Source: Halobaculum sp. MBLA0147 (GTDB lineage: Archaea > Halobacteriota > Halobacteria > Halobacteriales > Haloferacaceae). From it: a DNA stretch of 64,000 bases. Made by a program: the position numbers and the translations under genes. Under the pieces are notes generated by a model that saw only the letters and a program-made list of their open reading frames with translations, made no database searches and had not been told where the DNA came from. The DNA is taken from contig NZ_JBGKAD010000001.1 in NCBI RefSeq assembly GCF_041361345.1, positions 2,480,001-2,544,000 of the forward strand. The letters run 5' to 3'. This document shows positions 1-7,577 of this stretch, piece by piece (the stretch's first letter is position 1; each line of letters opens with the position of its first letter).

Positions 1-1440
1 GACGAACACCCGGTCGACGAACCCCTCCGTCGCCTTCTGGAGCATCACCGCACACTCGACGAGTTCGTCCCGGTCCAACGCGATCACCCGGCCCTCGACG
101 GTCTGGCCGAGTTGGTGGCCCGCGCGCCCGACCCGCTGGAGCAGCGACGCGACGGACTTCGGCGACCCCACCTGGACGACCAGGTCGAGGTGTGGCATGT
201 CGATCCCCAACTCCAGGGATGTCGAGGAGGTGACCACGTCTACGTCGCCGGACTTCAGGTCCGCCTCGATCGCCTCGCGCTTCTCCTTCGACATCGAGCC
301 GTGGTGACACCCGGAGTTCGTCTCGTCGTAGGTGTCGAACTTCGTCCGGAGGTTCTCCAGGACACGTTCGGCCCCCGACCGGGTGTTCGTGAACACCAGG
401 GTGTTCTCGTGGGCGGCGATCAGCTCGTGGAGCCGGTCGTAGAAGGCGGCGTCCACCACGTCTCGGGGGGTGTCGATCAGATCGTCCGTCGGACACTCCA
501 ACCGGAGGTCGAAGTCCCGGACGAACCGCGTGTCGACGATCTCGTAGTCGCGGAACCCGTCGTCCGCGCCGGCGTCGTCTCTCTCTGCGTCGTCGACGCT
601 CTCCCTATCGCCGTCGCCACCCACAGTTCCGTCGCCGGCGTCACCGCCCTCCGCGGTCGCCAGCGGTTCCGTCCCGTCCGCGCGGCCGACGAGGAACTTC
701 GCGACGGTCGACAGCGGCTCGACGGTCGCCGAGCAGCCGATCCGCGTCGGGGAGGTCTCGGCCATGTTCTCCAGCCGTTCTAACGAGACGGCGAGGTGGG
801 TGCCGCGTTTGTTCTCCGCCAGCGAGTGGATCTCGTCGACGATCACGTACTCCACCGAGCGGAGTTTCTCCTTGAACTTCGGCGAGTTCAGCAGGATCGC
901 GAGTGTCTCCGGCGTCGTGTTGAGGATGTGTGGCGTCGTCTCCAGCATCTGCTGGCGCTCGCTGTCGGAGGTGTCGCCGTGACGGATCGCGTGGCGGATC
1001 TCCGTCTCGTGGCCGCGCTCCGCCAGCTTCTCGCGGATCCCGTCCAGCGGCTCCGTCAGGTTCCGGTGGATGTCGTTGGCCAACGACTTCAGCGGAGAGA
1101 CGTACAGACAGTAGACGGCGTTGTCGAGCCCGTCGGGCTGCTCGCGCTCCCGCCGGTACAGTTCGTCGATCACCGCCGAGAACGCCGAGAGCGTCTTCCC
1201 GCTGCCGGTCGGCGAGCAGACGAGCGTGTTGGTGCCCTCCTGGATCAGCGGGATCGCCTCCCGCTGTGGCGGCGTGAAGAACCCCTCGTTCTGTGGGACG
1301 AACGCGCCGAACTGCTCGACCCACCACTCCCGGACGGAGGGGGCCAGCCGGTCGAGCACCTCCCCGTCCGTGATCTCGACGGTCGCCGGGTCGAACGCGT
1401 AGTCGGTCGCCGTCGCACCCAACAGCTCCCGGCCAGACAT
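1..1440 (-). CDS. Lhr-like DEAD/DEAH box helicase (C-terminus beyond window)
   Basis: ATP-dependent superfamily 2 helicase of the Lhr type, a family linked to DNA repair and RNA/DNA unwinding. Reading starts at an ATG whose first base is 1440 and stays open to the left edge, so about 480 N-terminal residues are visible and the C-terminal winged-helix/Lhr-specific part is missing. Seen: Walker A SPTGSGKT near residues 76-83, DEIH box in VIVDEIHSL near 202-205, motif III GCSATVEPL, then TNTRSGAERVLENL and QRVGRAGH of the second RecA-like domain. An acidic Gly/Asp-rich insert sits between the two RecA domains (about residues 265-290), probably a haloadaptive loop. The coding frame is certain; only the family subtype could differ. 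Confidence 0.9.
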   Translation of the reverse strand, partial: MSGRELLGATATDYAFDPATVEITDGEVLDRLAPSVREWWVEQFGAFVPQNEGFFTPPQREAIPLIQEGTNTLVCSPTGSGKTLSAFSAVIDELYRREREQPDGLDNAVYCLYVSPLKSLANDIHRNLTEPLDGIREKLAERGHETEIRHAIRHGDTSDSERQQMLETTPHILNTTPETLAILLNSPKFKEKLRSVEYVIVDEIHSLAENKRGTHLAVSLERLENMAETSPTRIGCSATVEPLSTVAKFLVGRADGTEPLATAEGGDAGDGTVGGDGDRESVDDAERDDAGADDGFRDYEIVDTRFVRDFDLRLECPTDDLIDTPRDVVDAAFYDRLHELIAAHENTLVFTNTRSGAERVLENLRTKFDTYDETNSGCHHGSMSKEKREAIEADLKSGDVDVVTSSTSLELGIDMPHLDLVVQVGSPKSVASLLQRVGRAGHQLGQTVEGRVIALDRDELVECAVMLQKATEGFVDRVFV

Positions 1441-1549
1441 ACGGACACACTCGGTCGCGGTGAACAAGTGGGTTGCGACGGTGTCGTGGTGTGGTCGTCG
1501 CAGTCGACACTCCGGCGGCGACGCCACCCGACCTCCGGGTCCGAGCGGT

Positions 1550-1645
1550 CCTGGCTCCGAGTCCGCGTTCGGGTCCACGTCCGGGTCCACACCCGCGTTC
1601 GGGTTCGGGTCCGCGCCCGCGTTCGCGTCCGGGTCCGACCGCGAT
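1550..1645. repeat. Period-6 GC-rich simple repeat in an intergenic region
   Basis: The 339 bp between the helicase start (1440) and the winged-helix gene (1780) contains an imperfect 6 bp periodic stretch built from variants of cgttcg, ggtccg and ggtcca. In one minus frame it would read as alternating Arg-Thr, which is typical of a repeat translated by chance. The rest of the gap holds the likely promoter of the downstream gene (AT-rich aaatactta near 1721-1729). No gene was recognised in the gap. Confidence 0.6.
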
Positions 1646-1779
1646 CCTGCGACACCCACGCTAGCGCGAGTCACACGAGCCGTTCCACACGACGACGAAC
1701 ACAACTACACTCAGTTGGACAAATACTTACCCGTCGCTGTCGGCAGTGTCGGGGCACGGAGCGACGCACGGAGGCACAC

Positions 1780-2139
1780 ATGTCGCAGACACACACCGGC
1801 GAGGGAGGCGAGACGGTGCTGCCGGGACTGAGCGCGTTCCAGCAGAACGTCCTCGCGGTCCTCGCCGACGAGGCGATGTACGGGCTGGCGATCAAACGCG
1901 AACTGGAGACGTACTACGACGACGAGGTGAACCACGGGCGACTGTACCCGAACCTCGACGAACTCGTCGAGTTGGGACTCGTTGAGAAGTCCCAACTGGA
2001 CCGGCGCACCAACCGGTACGCACTCACCGACCGCGGCCGGCGGACGGTGTTGCGGAAGGCCGCGTGGCTCCTCGACAACTACGTCGACGAGTCGACGGGC
2101 CGCGACGACGTGGAACGACTCTTGGACGACGTGGTGTAG
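1780..2139 (+). CDS. PadR-like winged-helix transcriptional regulator
   Basis: A 119-residue protein made almost entirely of one winged helix-turn-helix domain of the PadR type: LSAFQQNVLAVLADEAMYGL opens the first helix, YPNLDELVELGLVEKSQ is the recognition helix and wing entry, and YALTDRGRRTV is the wing. Such proteins are small dimeric DNA-binding repressors. Start chosen at the ATG at 1780, immediately before the conserved domain; the open frame runs far upstream but crosses the repeat and the AT-rich promoter-like segment. It is a single-gene unit, convergent with the rnhA-operon protein. The target is unknown. Confidence 0.8.
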   Translation: MSQTHTGEGGETVLPGLSAFQQNVLAVLADEAMYGLAIKRELETYYDDEVNHGRLYPNLDELVELGLVEKSQLDRRTNRYALTDRGRRTVLRKAAWLLDNYVDESTGRDDVERLLDDVV

Positions 2140-2221
2140 TCGCCGCTGTTGCGTCCGCCTCGGCTACCACGCGGTCGTTCCCAGCGCGCGTCCGTCCCCG
2201 GTGACAGACCGCCTCGTCACG

Positions 2222-2890
2222 TCACAGCGGCGGGTGCTTGTCGGCGGCGGCGAACAGGTGCCGCAGCGACTCCTCGACGACCGCGCGCTGCTCGTCGGTC
2301 GGCCACGCGTTGCGCGGGTAGTACTCCTCCAGGAACTCGGTGACCTCCTCGGGCGTGGCAGTGTCGGCCTCGCGGGCGTAGTGGTTGCTCATGAAGTCCG
2401 CGAACACCCGCGCGTTCCGCCGGTGGACCGCCCCGTGTGCCTCGCCGACGGCCGCCACCAACTCGTCGTTGTGGTCCGCGACGGCGTCCCACTCGTCGGG
2501 GTCGCCCGGGCCCGAGAGGACGAGTTCCCGTGCGCGGTCCGTGTCCTCGACGCGGTCCAGGGCCACCTCGCCGTCGACGAGCCACTCCTCGGGGTACAAC
2601 ACGAGCGTGTCGTCCGTCTCCCGGACGCGACTGGTGAACCCGTACTCTGCGAGCCGCTCGGCGCGGTCCTCGCGGTAGGCGGTCGCCTCCGCGTCGTCGG
2701 TCGCCCGTCGTGCGAGGCGCGTCAGGCGGCGCGCCTCCTCGGCGACGGACTCCGGGAGCGTGTCCTCTGGCGTCTCCTCGGTGTCACTCTCTGTGGCCGC
2801 CGTCTCGCCTGCGGTCGGTTCGCCGGCAGTCGACCCCGCCGCGTCGTCCGGTGCGCCCGTCTCGTCGGTCGGTGTGTCCTCACCCGTCAT
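2222..2890 (-). CDS. Conserved haloarchaeal rnhA-operon protein
   Basis: A 222-residue acidic protein of the family found next to rnhA in haloarchaea; its biochemical role is not known to me. The first 45 residues are a Thr/Asp/Glu-rich disordered tail; from about residue 50 it is helical (ESVAEEARRLTRLARRATDD) followed by a mixed region with EYGFTSRVRETDDTLVLYP and WLVDGEVALDRVEDTDRARE. No catalytic motif is evident. It starts inside the end of rnhA (11 bp overlap), so the two are almost certainly co-transcribed and translationally coupled, with rnhA first. Confidence 0.75.
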   Translation of the reverse strand: MTGEDTPTDETGAPDDAAGSTAGEPTAGETAATESDTEETPEDTLPESVAEEARRLTRLARRATDDAEATAYREDRAERLAEYGFTSRVRETDDTLVLYPEEWLVDGEVALDRVEDTDRARELVLSGPGDPDEWDAVADHNDELVAAVGEAHGAVHRRNARVFADFMSNHYAREADTATPEEVTEFLEEYYPRNAWPTDEQRAVVEESLRHLFAAADKHPPL

Positions 2891-3473
2891 CGAGTGCCTC
2901 GTTGGCGCGTTCGTCTGCGCGTTCGTTCAACTCCCGCGGGACGTGCTCCAGCGACCAGCGGTCGAACTGCTCCAGCAACTCCCGGACGCGGACGCGCCGC
3001 TCCCGCAGGTCCGGGTCGTTCGCGTCCCACTCGCCGCGGACCTGTCTGACGATCAACTGCGAGTCGCCGCGGGCGTCGACCTCGTCGAGTCCGTAGTCGG
3101 CGGCGGCCTCCAGCGCGCGGATCAGGGCCTCGTACTCCGCGCGGTTGTTCGTCGCGGTGCCGATCCGCTCGCCACCCTCGGCGACGATCCCGTCGGCGGT
3201 GACGATGGCCCACCCGACCGCCGCCGGGCCGGGGTTCCCACGACTCGCGCCGTCGAAGTAGACGTGGCCGCGGCCGCCGCCGTCCCGCAGCGGGAGTGTG
3301 AGCGCCTCGGGGTCGGCCCCCTGGACGACCACCTTCCCGTCGTAGGCGACGGCCGTCGCGCCGTCGTGGTCCGCCCGCCACAGTTCGTGGTCCGTGTTCC
3401 CCTGGGCGACCGCGACGCCGGCGTCCACCAACCGCTCGCGGGCCGTCTCCGGGTCGATCTCGACGACTGGCAC
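2880..3473 (-). CDS. rnhA: Ribonuclease HI
   Basis: Cleaves the RNA strand of RNA-DNA hybrids, removing R-loops and Okazaki primers. The C-terminal RNase H fold carries the expected acidic set: D74 in VYFDGASRGNPGP, E113 in NNRAEYEAL, D137 in RGDSQLIV, and a final Asp in ERADERANEA. An N-terminal domain of about 65 residues (PVVEIDPETARERLVDAGVA) precedes it, as in other haloarchaeal RNase HI proteins. The frame is open for 100 codons upstream, but the GTG at 3473 is chosen because the conserved protein begins there. It overlaps the following gene by 11 bp. Confidence 0.9.
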   Translation of the reverse strand: MPVVEIDPETARERLVDAGVAVAQGNTDHELWRADHDGATAVAYDGKVVVQGADPEALTLPLRDGGGRGHVYFDGASRGNPGPAAVGWAIVTADGIVAEGGERIGTATNNRAEYEALIRALEAAADYGLDEVDARGDSQLIVRQVRGEWDANDPDLRERRVRVRELLEQFDRWSLEHVPRELNERADERANEALDDG

Positions 3474-3583
3474 GGGCGTCACTCGGCGGGCGCACAGCGA
3501 AAGCGTTGCGGGTTCGAGCCGCGTGCGCGTGGCCGGACTGGAACCGTCGTGCGAGCGGGGGAGAACCGAGAGGGCGGTGCCGG

Positions 3584-4228
3584 TCACACCACGTCGCCGC
3601 GGACGCTCGCCGACTGCTGGTCGGCGCGGCGTCGTTCGACACTGTCGACGATCTCGGCGATCACGTCGTCGTCGACTTCCAACATCTCGAAAGCGCCCGA
3701 CAGCGTCGGGAACGGCAACTCGCCGCCCCGCAGTTTCGCCAGCGTCTCCTCGGCGCGCCGGCCGTCTGCCCACAACTGGACACCCCGCGGGTCGAGCACC
3801 TGGTCGTACTGCCCGCGTTCGAGTGCGGCACGGAGCCGTCGAGTGACGTTGTCGTCGAACGGCGCGTTACACACCTCCAGGTGGACCGGCTCGCCCTCGG
3901 GGAGCAGGTGTGCGGCCAGACACTTCTCGGGGGCGGCGTACCCCGAGTCGTTGGCCCTGATCCGGTCGGGGTACTCGCGGGCCCACTCGGCGGAGACGGA
4001 CTGGCCGACGCCGTCGACGCCGTGACTCCGACGGAACTCCGCGGCCGCGTCTGCCTCCCCACGGAGGTGGAGGTCCTTCGTCACGTACACGTCGAGTCTG
4101 TCGATCGGGTCGAGTCCCAGCGCCACGTCGCCGTACACCCACACCTCCCGGATCGGCACGGGGTTCGGTCCCTCCTCGACGGTGTCGAGGATCGTCGTCA
4201 CGCGGTCGAGTGCGGCCGAGCGGTCCAT
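3584..4228 (-). CDS. Conserved haloarchaeal protein with nucleotidyltransferase-like motif
   Basis: A 214-residue protein that I recognise only as a conserved haloarchaeal hypothetical (possibly the family called DUF7095; not verified). Residues 28-48 (VWVYGDVALGLDPIDRLDVY) resemble the G-S/D...D-x-D strand of the nucleotidyltransferase fold, where two Asp residues bind metal; here the pattern is degenerate. Later segments EKCLAAHLLPEGEPVHLEVC and LRGGELPFPTLSGAFEMLEV show no further motif. It lies 110 bp upstream of rnhA on the same strand and is divergent from sepF, with which it shares the 169 bp promoter region 4229-4397. Confidence 0.7.
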   Translation of the reverse strand: MDRSAALDRVTTILDTVEEGPNPVPIREVWVYGDVALGLDPIDRLDVYVTKDLHLRGEADAAAEFRRSHGVDGVGQSVSAEWAREYPDRIRANDSGYAAPEKCLAAHLLPEGEPVHLEVCNAPFDDNVTRRLRAALERGQYDQVLDPRGVQLWADGRRAEETLAKLRGGELPFPTLSGAFEMLEVDDDVIAEIVDSVERRRADQQSASVRGDVV

Positions 4229-4397
4229 CGCATCCCGTTCGGTGCCGCGTGGGTTTCGACGTTTCGCTCACCGGCGCGCCGGGTCACCGCCCGGTCGGCG
4301 GCCTCCACGCGTCGGCCGTCGTGTCGGTGCCGTGCCCGGTCGCGAGCGGCCTGCGTCTGACGTAAGTTCTTAACGGCGGCGCACACGAGTGAGTCGT

Positions 4398-4760
4398 ATG
4401 GGGATCATGAGCAAGATTCTCGGCGGCGACGACGGGCGGACCGCCGGGGACTACGTGGAACTCGACACGGAGGACTTCGAGACACAGGCGGGGGCGGCGG
4501 CGATGCAGGTCCACATCGCGGAGTTGAGCGACCAGACGGACCTGATCGACGTGAAAGACGCCATCTACGACGGCGACTTCGTCATCGCGGACATCACGCG
4601 CCACTCCACCAGCGACGGGACGACGGAACACCTGATCGACGAACTCCGGCAGGTCACCAAGGAGGTCGACGGCGACATCGTCCGGAAGGGTGACGACCAG
4701 TTGATCGTCGCCCCCACCGGCGTCAGTATCGCCCGTACGAAGCTCAACGACCAGCCCTGA
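4398..4760 (+). CDS. sepF: Cell division protein SepF
   Basis: Membrane anchor of the archaeal FtsZ ring. The 120-residue protein starts with the amphipathic membrane-targeting helix MGIMSKILGG, followed by a short linker and the SepF core (residues 35-120), including MQVHIAELSDQTDLIDVKDA and VDGDIVRKGDDQLIVAPTG, which forms the FtsZ-binding dimer. Three in-frame starts exist (GTG 4389, ATG 4398, ATG 4407); ATG 4398 is chosen because the targeting helix in haloarchaeal SepF begins MGIM. An AT-rich aagttcttaac segment about 35 bp upstream is the likely promoter element. Monocistronic. Confidence 0.93.
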   Translation: MGIMSKILGGDDGRTAGDYVELDTEDFETQAGAAAMQVHIAELSDQTDLIDVKDAIYDGDFVIADITRHSTSDGTTEHLIDELRQVTKEVDGDIVRKGDDQLIVAPTGVSIARTKLNDQP

Positions 4761-4907
4761 CTGTACGTCGTCTCTGTGATCGGCCCGTTACTGGCCTCGA
4801 CTGTACGTCGTCTCCTCAGGTCGTCGGCCCGCCGCCGAGTGCCGACTCTGTCCTCGTCTCGGTCCGCCGGTCGAAGCTCGCCCGTCGACCACTCACGCGT
4901 ACACTAC

Positions 4908-5681
4908 TCACCCGTCGACGTCCGCCCGCCCGGAGGTGGCAGACTGGAGACGATCGCGGACGGCGGCGGCCTCGTCGACCGGCACGCGCACGTCGAAGGC
5001 GACGCGCTCGTCGTACGTGGCCTCGAAGTCCACGCCGTCACTCGCCAGACTCTCCAAGAGACTGCGGACGTCCCCGGAGTCGTCGTACCCGACGGTGACG
5101 CGGAACCGCTCGTGGGGGACACGCTCGACGACGCCGGCCGCGTCGACCGCCTCCTTCACCGCCCGAGAGTAGGCGCGGGCCAGCCCGCCGACACCGAGGT
5201 TCGTCCCGCCGTAGTACCGCGTCACGACACAGACGAGGTTCCGGAGGTCGCGCTGCTGGAGTACGTTCAACGCCGGGTCGCCCGCCGACCCCGACGGCTC
5301 CCCGTCGTCGCTCGCGTACTCCCGGACCATCCCGTCGCCGGTCGGCGTCCGGCCGATCCCGCCGCCCGCGTCGTCGTCCGCCTCCGGACCGGCGCCTCCG
5401 ACCGCGTCGGCACCGGAGCCACCGGCCGCGTCGCCACCCGAGCCACCCGTCGCATCCCCGTCCGACTCGCCGCCCGCGTCGGGACTCGAACCACTGGTCG
5501 TCGCGGGGACGCGGTAGGCGGGGACGTTGTGGGTCGCGTCGTCGTACTCCGCGCGCACCTCGGCGACGAACGCCTCCGCGGCCGCCGGATCGGCTGCCGG
5601 AGCGACGTGACCGAGGAACTCCGACCCCTGGACGACGAACTCCGCGGTGGCGCGCTCCGCGACGGTCCGGTACGACTCCAT
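4908..5681 (-). CDS. YigZ/IMPACT family protein with low-complexity insert
   Basis: Member of the YigZ/IMPACT family (ribosomal S5 domain 2-like fold; the eukaryotic homologue regulates Gcn2, the prokaryotic role is unsettled). N-terminal part EFLGHVAPA...ATHNVPAYRV and the signature SDDGEPSGSAGDPAL, VTRYYGGTNLGVGGLARAYS are intact, followed by the C-terminal DUF1949-like ferredoxin fold. Between them, at about residues 58-110, sits a Gly/Asp/Ala/Ser-rich insert absent from the usual ~200-residue family, which brings this protein to 257 residues. Start: ATG at 5681, where homology begins; the upstream frame is open by chance. Confidence 0.88.
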   Translation of the reverse strand: MESYRTVAERATAEFVVQGSEFLGHVAPAADPAAAEAFVAEVRAEYDDATHNVPAYRVPATTSGSSPDAGGESDGDATGGSGGDAAGGSGADAVGGAGPEADDDAGGGIGRTPTGDGMVREYASDDGEPSGSAGDPALNVLQQRDLRNLVCVVTRYYGGTNLGVGGLARAYSRAVKEAVDAAGVVERVPHERFRVTVGYDDSGDVRSLLESLASDGVDFEATYDERVAFDVRVPVDEAAAVRDRLQSATSGRADVDG

Positions 5682-5826
5682 ACCCGCGGTTCGACGCCGT
5701 CGTTCAAATGGTTGTCCGGTGCGGGCTCGTCGGCCGCGCCAGTGTCCGGTCGCCGGGGGCGTCGCCACGGGGAGTCGGAACACGACGGCGAGACGGTCTG
5801 GTCGACTCCCGACGACCGGCGCCCGC

Positions 5827-6699
5827 TCACCACTCGCCGAGTGTACGCTGGTCGGAGGCGGCCAACACGGAGCCGTCGCCGGGGTCGCCGTCACCCGGTA
5901 GGGTCGGCGTCGTCCCGAGGGTGTGGAACGACACCTCGAACGTCTCCGGCAGGTCGTCGATCAGGACCCGTGCGATCACCACGTTCCGCTCGTCGGCGAC
6001 CCGCTCGGCGACGGACCGCTGGTTCCGCTCCACGTCACCCTCGCCGGTCTTCACCTCGCAGTCGTACGTCGCCACCAGCGTCCCCCGGTGGCGCGCATCG
6101 ATCCGCAGGTCCGGGTGCCACGCGCCCGACTCGCCCGGCACCGTCACCGGGTCCGGCGACGCGTCGACCGTCACGTCCAACTGTTCCGCGAGCCGCTGCC
6201 GGTTCCGACGCGCCTCGTCGGCGGCGGTGCCCTCACCGCGTGTGGTGGTCTCACTGCGCGTGATCGTCCCGCTGCGGCTCTCGTCTCCGGTCTCGGGTCC
6301 GTCGTCGCCGTCGGCCTCGTGCGGGGCGAGATCCGCGGCGACGAACTGTCGGACGGGACGCGAGACGCCGTCTCCGGCGGTCAACAGTGCCTCCCCGAGC
6401 GCGCCGTACTCGTCGGCCCCGACGCCGAACGTCCACCCGGCTGCGGCGGGCAGCTCCGGCGGGGAGTCGTCGTACCGCGCCGCGCCGACGAGGTAGGCGT
6501 CGGCGGCCGTGTCGTCTTGCGGTGCCACCTGTTGGAGACGGACCGGACCGCCGTCGGCGGCGAACTCCCGCGCGGCCGCCGTGGCCGCCGCACGACTCTC
6601 GTACGACAGCGTCGCCGGCTCGCCGCCGACCGCCGCCGCGACCGCCGGGTTCCGCTCGACCGCGGAGCGTTTCACCGCCACGAGGAACTCGTCCGTCAC
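5827..6699 (-). CDS. Haloarchaeal hypothetical with PD-(D/E)XK-like C-terminus
   Basis: About 290 residues, not assigned to a characterised family. The N-terminal third (DEFLVAVKRSAVERNPAVAA) is helical and mixed, the middle is a charged low-complexity linker, and the C-terminal part contains HPDLRIDAR then TLVATYDCEVKTGEGDVERN. The spacing D...(E-V-K) followed by a polar helix looks like the PD-(D/E)XK nuclease core. Three GTG starts (6711, 6702, 6699) are possible; GAGGTG lies about 8-11 bp before the last two, so 6699 is used. It is not closely coupled to its neighbours. Confidence 0.65.
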   Translation of the reverse strand: MTDEFLVAVKRSAVERNPAVAAAVGGEPATLSYESRAAATAAAREFAADGGPVRLQQVAPQDDTAADAYLVGAARYDDSPPELPAAAGWTFGVGADEYGALGEALLTAGDGVSRPVRQFVAADLAPHEADGDDGPETGDESRSGTITRSETTTRGEGTAADEARRNRQRLAEQLDVTVDASPDPVTVPGESGAWHPDLRIDARHRGTLVATYDCEVKTGEGDVERNQRSVAERVADERNVVIARVLIDDLPETFEVSFHTLGTTPTLPGDGDPGDGSVLAASDQRTLGEW

Positions 6700-6738
6700 C
6701 ACGCCGACCACCTCGGAGCTTCACACACGTCGACCACC

Positions 6739-7476
6739 TCAAAACTCCACACCCTGGACGTACGGCAACTCGCGGATCGCCACGAGCACCTCGCCGGGGA
6801 CCGTCTCGTCGGTGATGAGGTACAGCGCCGGCTCGTCTGCGAACTCCGGGTCGTCCGAGAGCACCTGCCGCAGCGGGACGCCGTGGTCTGCGAGCAGCTC
6901 GGTGATCTCGGCGACGATGCCGGCTCGCTCGGGGTCGCCGACCTCCACCGTCAGGACGGTGAACCCCAACACCGGCGCGAGGTCCATCAGACTCGGGATG
7001 GCGGTGATGTTGCGGAAGATCCGGTTGAGTTCCGCGTCGGCGAGGATGGCGTCCGTCGTCGCGTCGACCACCCGGCGGTCCACGTCCACCTCGCGGGCGA
7101 TCCGCGTGTCCGGAATCTCGATCCCACCGGAGACGACGCGCCCGTCGTCGTTGACGGAGAAGCCACGCTCCAACAGGAGTCTGACGACGGCCTGCTGGCC
7201 CGGCGAGCCGGCGAACTTCTCCATGATCCGTCCGAACTCGTTGTCGGCCGCCTCCGCGGGGTCGCCCGCCGCCGTCACGGCGTCGCCGGACGGGTCGGTG
7301 TCGACTGCCGCCTCGCCGCCGTGGTCGCCACTCGTCGTCGCGTCGTCGCCCGACGTGTCGTCGCTGCGGTCGCCGGTCGTCGTCTCGCCGCGACGCTCCT
7401 CGCCGTCGGAACCCGCCGGGTCACCGTCGTTCGTCTCGTCGCCGTCGGTCTCGGACGGCGCGTCCGCGTCTGTCAT
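6739..7476 (-). CDS. ACT-domain protein, putative regulator of amino acid metabolism
   Basis: A 245-residue protein with an 80-residue Asp/Gly/Thr-rich N-terminal tail (probably disordered), a winged-helix-like segment (residues 85-150: QQAVVRLLLERGFSVNDDGR, DTRIAREVDVDRRVVDATTD) and a C-terminal ACT domain (residues 160-245: LGFTVLTVEVGDPERAGIVA, LADHGVPLRQVLSDDPEF). ACT domains bind amino acids allosterically, and this arrangement matches the archaeal family of predicted amino-acid-responsive regulators. The target is unknown. Divergent from the site-2 protease gene. Confidence 0.8.
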   Translation of the reverse strand: MTDADAPSETDGDETNDGDPAGSDGEERRGETTTGDRSDDTSGDDATTSGDHGGEAAVDTDPSGDAVTAAGDPAEAADNEFGRIMEKFAGSPGQQAVVRLLLERGFSVNDDGRVVSGGIEIPDTRIAREVDVDRRVVDATTDAILADAELNRIFRNITAIPSLMDLAPVLGFTVLTVEVGDPERAGIVAEITELLADHGVPLRQVLSDDPEFADEPALYLITDETVPGEVLVAIRELPYVQGVEF

Positions 7477-7577
7477 CTGTCGGTCGGGTCGTCGGTCCGG
7501 CCCGACAAAAACCCGTGGAGGCGTCTCCGCCCCCGGCGCCGACCCGAATCCATTTCCGCCAGCACCGTCTGTGTCCG

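Noticed and set aside
4776-6263. Long plus-strand open frame over the YigZ and nuclease-like genes
   Set aside because: Composition is Arg/Pro/Val-rich with no domain, and it lies entirely antisense to two well supported genes; GC-driven absence of stops explains it.
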